From Nitrospira sp. UBA2083 (lineage in GTDB: Bacteria; Nitrospirota; Nitrospiria; Nitrospirales; Nitrospiraceae): a stretch of DNA of 16,478 bases. The notes beneath the pieces were generated by a model. It was given only the letters and a program-made list of their open reading frames with translations. It did not search any database and had not been told where the DNA came from. Positions 15,626 to 16,478 of this stretch are shown here, one piece after another. The stretch lies in NCBI GenBank assembly GCA_002331625.1, contig DCZN01000046.1, positions 943 through 17,420 of the forward strand, written 5' to 3'. The position numbers were made by a program, and so were the translations under genes. Each line of letters begins with the position of its first letter. Positions within the stretch are counted from its first letter, which is position 1.

Positions 15626-15631
15626 CCGAGG
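15616..15631. repeat. Palindrome over the -35 box of the PilZ promoter
   Basis: CCTCGG (15616-15621) and CCGAGG (15626-15631) are perfect GC-rich arms around ACAA. Its centre is the -35 box, the position where a bound repressor would block transcription. It could also be a hairpin in a transcript entering from outside. Confidence 0.35.
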
Positions 15632-16031
15632 GCGTATGCGTATCGCGCTAATACGTATGTACGGAATCCTTGTTCAGCCATGAGGTGGCATCGCTCCACG
15701 ATGTCGCACACGATATCGGACGCCTTCTTCACAGAGGTCTGGATTACTCGATGGTTATCCTTGCAAATTCACCACAACTCGGTGAATTTCTCTCCACGAT
15801 CGAGCAAACCATTGAGCATGCAATCTGCTCGGCCATGGCCGACACACCAGGAGCAAACTTTCAGAAATATTCCGGTCGATCCCGCTCCCGTATACTCAGC
15901 CTCGGTTCCGCTGACATCAGGACGTTGTCCCCATGATCGATACAAGCCGTACTCGCGAAGAGCAGATCCCATCCCTATGGCGACCTTAATATTGCATAAT
16001 ATATACGTCATTATACTTTACTAATCAATAA
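15632..16031. other. Geneless stretch between the PilZ gene and hipBA
   Basis: About 400 bp without a gene I can support. Open frames here (up to about 114 codons) lack a ribosome site, known motif or convincing composition. One plus-frame piece near 15740-15820 reads like DYSMVILANS followed by a helix, vaguely like the end of a serine beta-lactamase-family protein, and could be a relic. The stretch contains a perfect 9-bp inverted repeat (15765-15789). Its right end is AT-rich (15988-16031) with a TATACT (16012-16017) that may be the hipB -10 box. Confidence 0.45.
15765..15789. repeat. Perfect 9-bp inverted repeat
   Basis: AAATTCACC (15765-15773) and GGTGAATTT (15781-15789) flank the 7-nt centre ACAACTC. 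As RNA it would be a 9-bp hairpin; as DNA it looks like an operator. There is no T tract beyond the stem for a terminator on either strand, and no gene adjoins it. Confidence 0.5.
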
Positions 16032-16051
16032 ATGACCAGTATATTGGTCAT
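16032..16051. promoter_or_regulatory. Operator palindrome of hipBA
   Basis: ATGACCA (16032-16038) and TGGTCAT (16045-16051) form perfect 7-bp arms around a 6-bp centre GTATAT. It ends directly before the hipB ATG and lies downstream of the probable -10 box at 16012-16017. HipB-type antitoxins bind such palindromes to repress their own operon, so it is the likely autoregulatory site. It also leaves no room for a normal ribosome site. Confidence 0.6.
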
Positions 16052-16330
16052 ATGCTCCCCTTGTCCTCCATAGGAGAAGCAATCGCGAGAAAGCGCAAAG
16101 CGCTGGGCTGGAGTCAGACTGTCCTGGCGAAGAAGGCACGAGTCGCACGCTCTACGCTCGAGGCATTGGAGAATGCGCGGTTGGGCGAGCTCGGCTATTC
16201 GAAGATCACCAATATTCTGACGGCACTGGGGCTGGAGCTCAAACTGCAGGAAGCCGGTGCGTACCGCCCCACGCTCGACGATCTGATGAACGAGGAAAAT
16301 GATGATCAAGGTCTGGACCGACGCCGCTGA
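16052..16330 (+). CDS. hipB: HipB-like antitoxin, XRE family HTH regulator
   Basis: Small DNA-binding antitoxin that should neutralise HipA and repress the operon. The 92 residues contain an XRE/Cro helix-turn-helix at about 7-62, with WSQTVLAKKARVARSTLEAL as the HTH core and typical Gln22 and Glu40/Asn41 positions. An acidic then basic tail (residues 77-92) may contact HipA. The ATG at 16052 abuts the operator and lacks a Shine-Dalgarno, so translation initiation may be weak or leaderless. The 3' end overlaps hipA by 29 nt in another frame. Confidence 0.82.
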   Translation: MLPLSSIGEAIARKRKALGWSQTVLAKKARVARSTLEALENARLGELGYSKITNILTALGLELKLQEAGAYRPTLDDLMNEENDDQGLDRRR

Positions 16331-16478
16331 AGCTGGTCTACTGGATCACTTCGGCACACGTGGGAGTACCTTCGCCTATCAGACGAGCGCGCCACCCCTC
16401 CGCGCAGTGTCCGTCACCATGCCCGTACGTGTGCCCTCGTATAACGTGCCATTCGGACTGCTCCCCATTTTCGAGATG
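16302..16478 (+). CDS. hipA: HipA-like toxin kinase, N-terminal part (runs off the right edge)
   Basis: First 59 residues of a HipA-family serine/threonine kinase toxin. Known members phosphorylate targets such as glutamyl-tRNA synthetase; the kinase core is beyond the window. What is visible matches the N-terminal subdomain: a short beta-strand opening MIKVWTDAAEAGLLDHF, then FAYQTSAPPLRAVSVTMPVR and a PFGLLPIFEM segment typical of the HipA fold. Two adjacent ATGs (16299 and 16302) are possible; GAGGAAA at 16292-16298 fits the second. The overlap with hipB suggests coupled translation. I cannot say whether the kinase is intact. Confidence 0.8.
   Translation, partial: MIKVWTDAAEAGLLDHFGTRGSTFAYQTSAPPLRAVSVTMPVRVPSYNVPFGLLPIFEM

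Noticed and set aside
15680..16024. 114-codon plus frame before hipB
   Set aside because: No ribosome site, no recognisable domain, unusual composition, and it ends within the probable hipB promoter.
1..16478. CRISPR array, insertion sequence or prophage
   Set aside because: No regularly spaced repeats, transposase or integrase motifs, or phage genes were seen on either strand.

Overview
The window most likely comes from a nitrite-oxidising Nitrospira. The main reason is the partial minus-strand gene at its left edge. Its 210 visible residues read as the N-terminus of the Nitrospira-type periplasmic nitrite oxidoreductase alpha subunit (NxrA): a twin-arginine signal, then the first iron-sulfur motif with a Cys-x3-Asp-x3-Cys arrangement. 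The rest is ordinary GC-moderate Gram-negative chromosome with no insertion sequence, phage or CRISPR array. Identification rests on my recognition of the protein, not on a search.

Layout from left to right. (1) 1-632: 5' part of nxrA (minus), with a full AGGAGG ribosome site and about 500 bp of AT-rich, geneless DNA upstream. That DNA holds a possible sigma-54 promoter and a group of short dyads. (2) 1137-1259: a near-consensus sigma-70 promoter driving tRNA-Gly(GCC). (3) 5771-1394 (minus): a compact operon, MoxR ATPase - DUF58 protein - transglutaminase-like membrane protein, with its own promoter and an 11-nt overlap between the last two genes. (4) 7136-5829 (minus): a 435-residue protein of unknown function with one methyltransferase-like glycine motif. 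(5) 7257-9617 (plus): an exported ChaN-like protein, a SWIM zinc-finger/coiled-coil protein and a 62-residue exported or membrane miniprotein. (6) 9693-13890: the tesA / ybbA-ybbP block, an SGNH esterase divergent from an ABC ATPase and an FtsX-type permease, in the same order and orientation as in Escherichia coli. (7) 13987-15039: a metallo-beta-lactamase-fold lipoprotein, convergent with (8) 15568-15065: a zinc-ribbon plus PilZ protein. (9) 15626-16031: no confident gene. (10) 16032-16478: operator, hipB and the start of hipA, cut by the window edge.

How the genes work together. The MoxR-DUF58-transglutaminase trio is a recurrent bacterial module in which an AAA+ ATPase probably acts on a membrane-anchored partner and an envelope transglutaminase-like enzyme; its substrates are unknown. 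YbbA and YbbP form one transporter-like complex, translationally coupled by an ATGA overlap. HipB and HipA should form an autoregulated toxin-antitoxin pair acting through the palindrome that abuts the hipB start codon. The PilZ protein has the residues needed to bind cyclic di-GMP.

I found no clearly new multi-gene system. The points most worth a second look are the nxr upstream region, the unknown 435-residue protein, the MBL lipoprotein with a second membrane anchor, the zinc-ribbon/PilZ fusion, the hipBA operator and an unexplained perfect 9-bp inverted repeat at 15765-15789.
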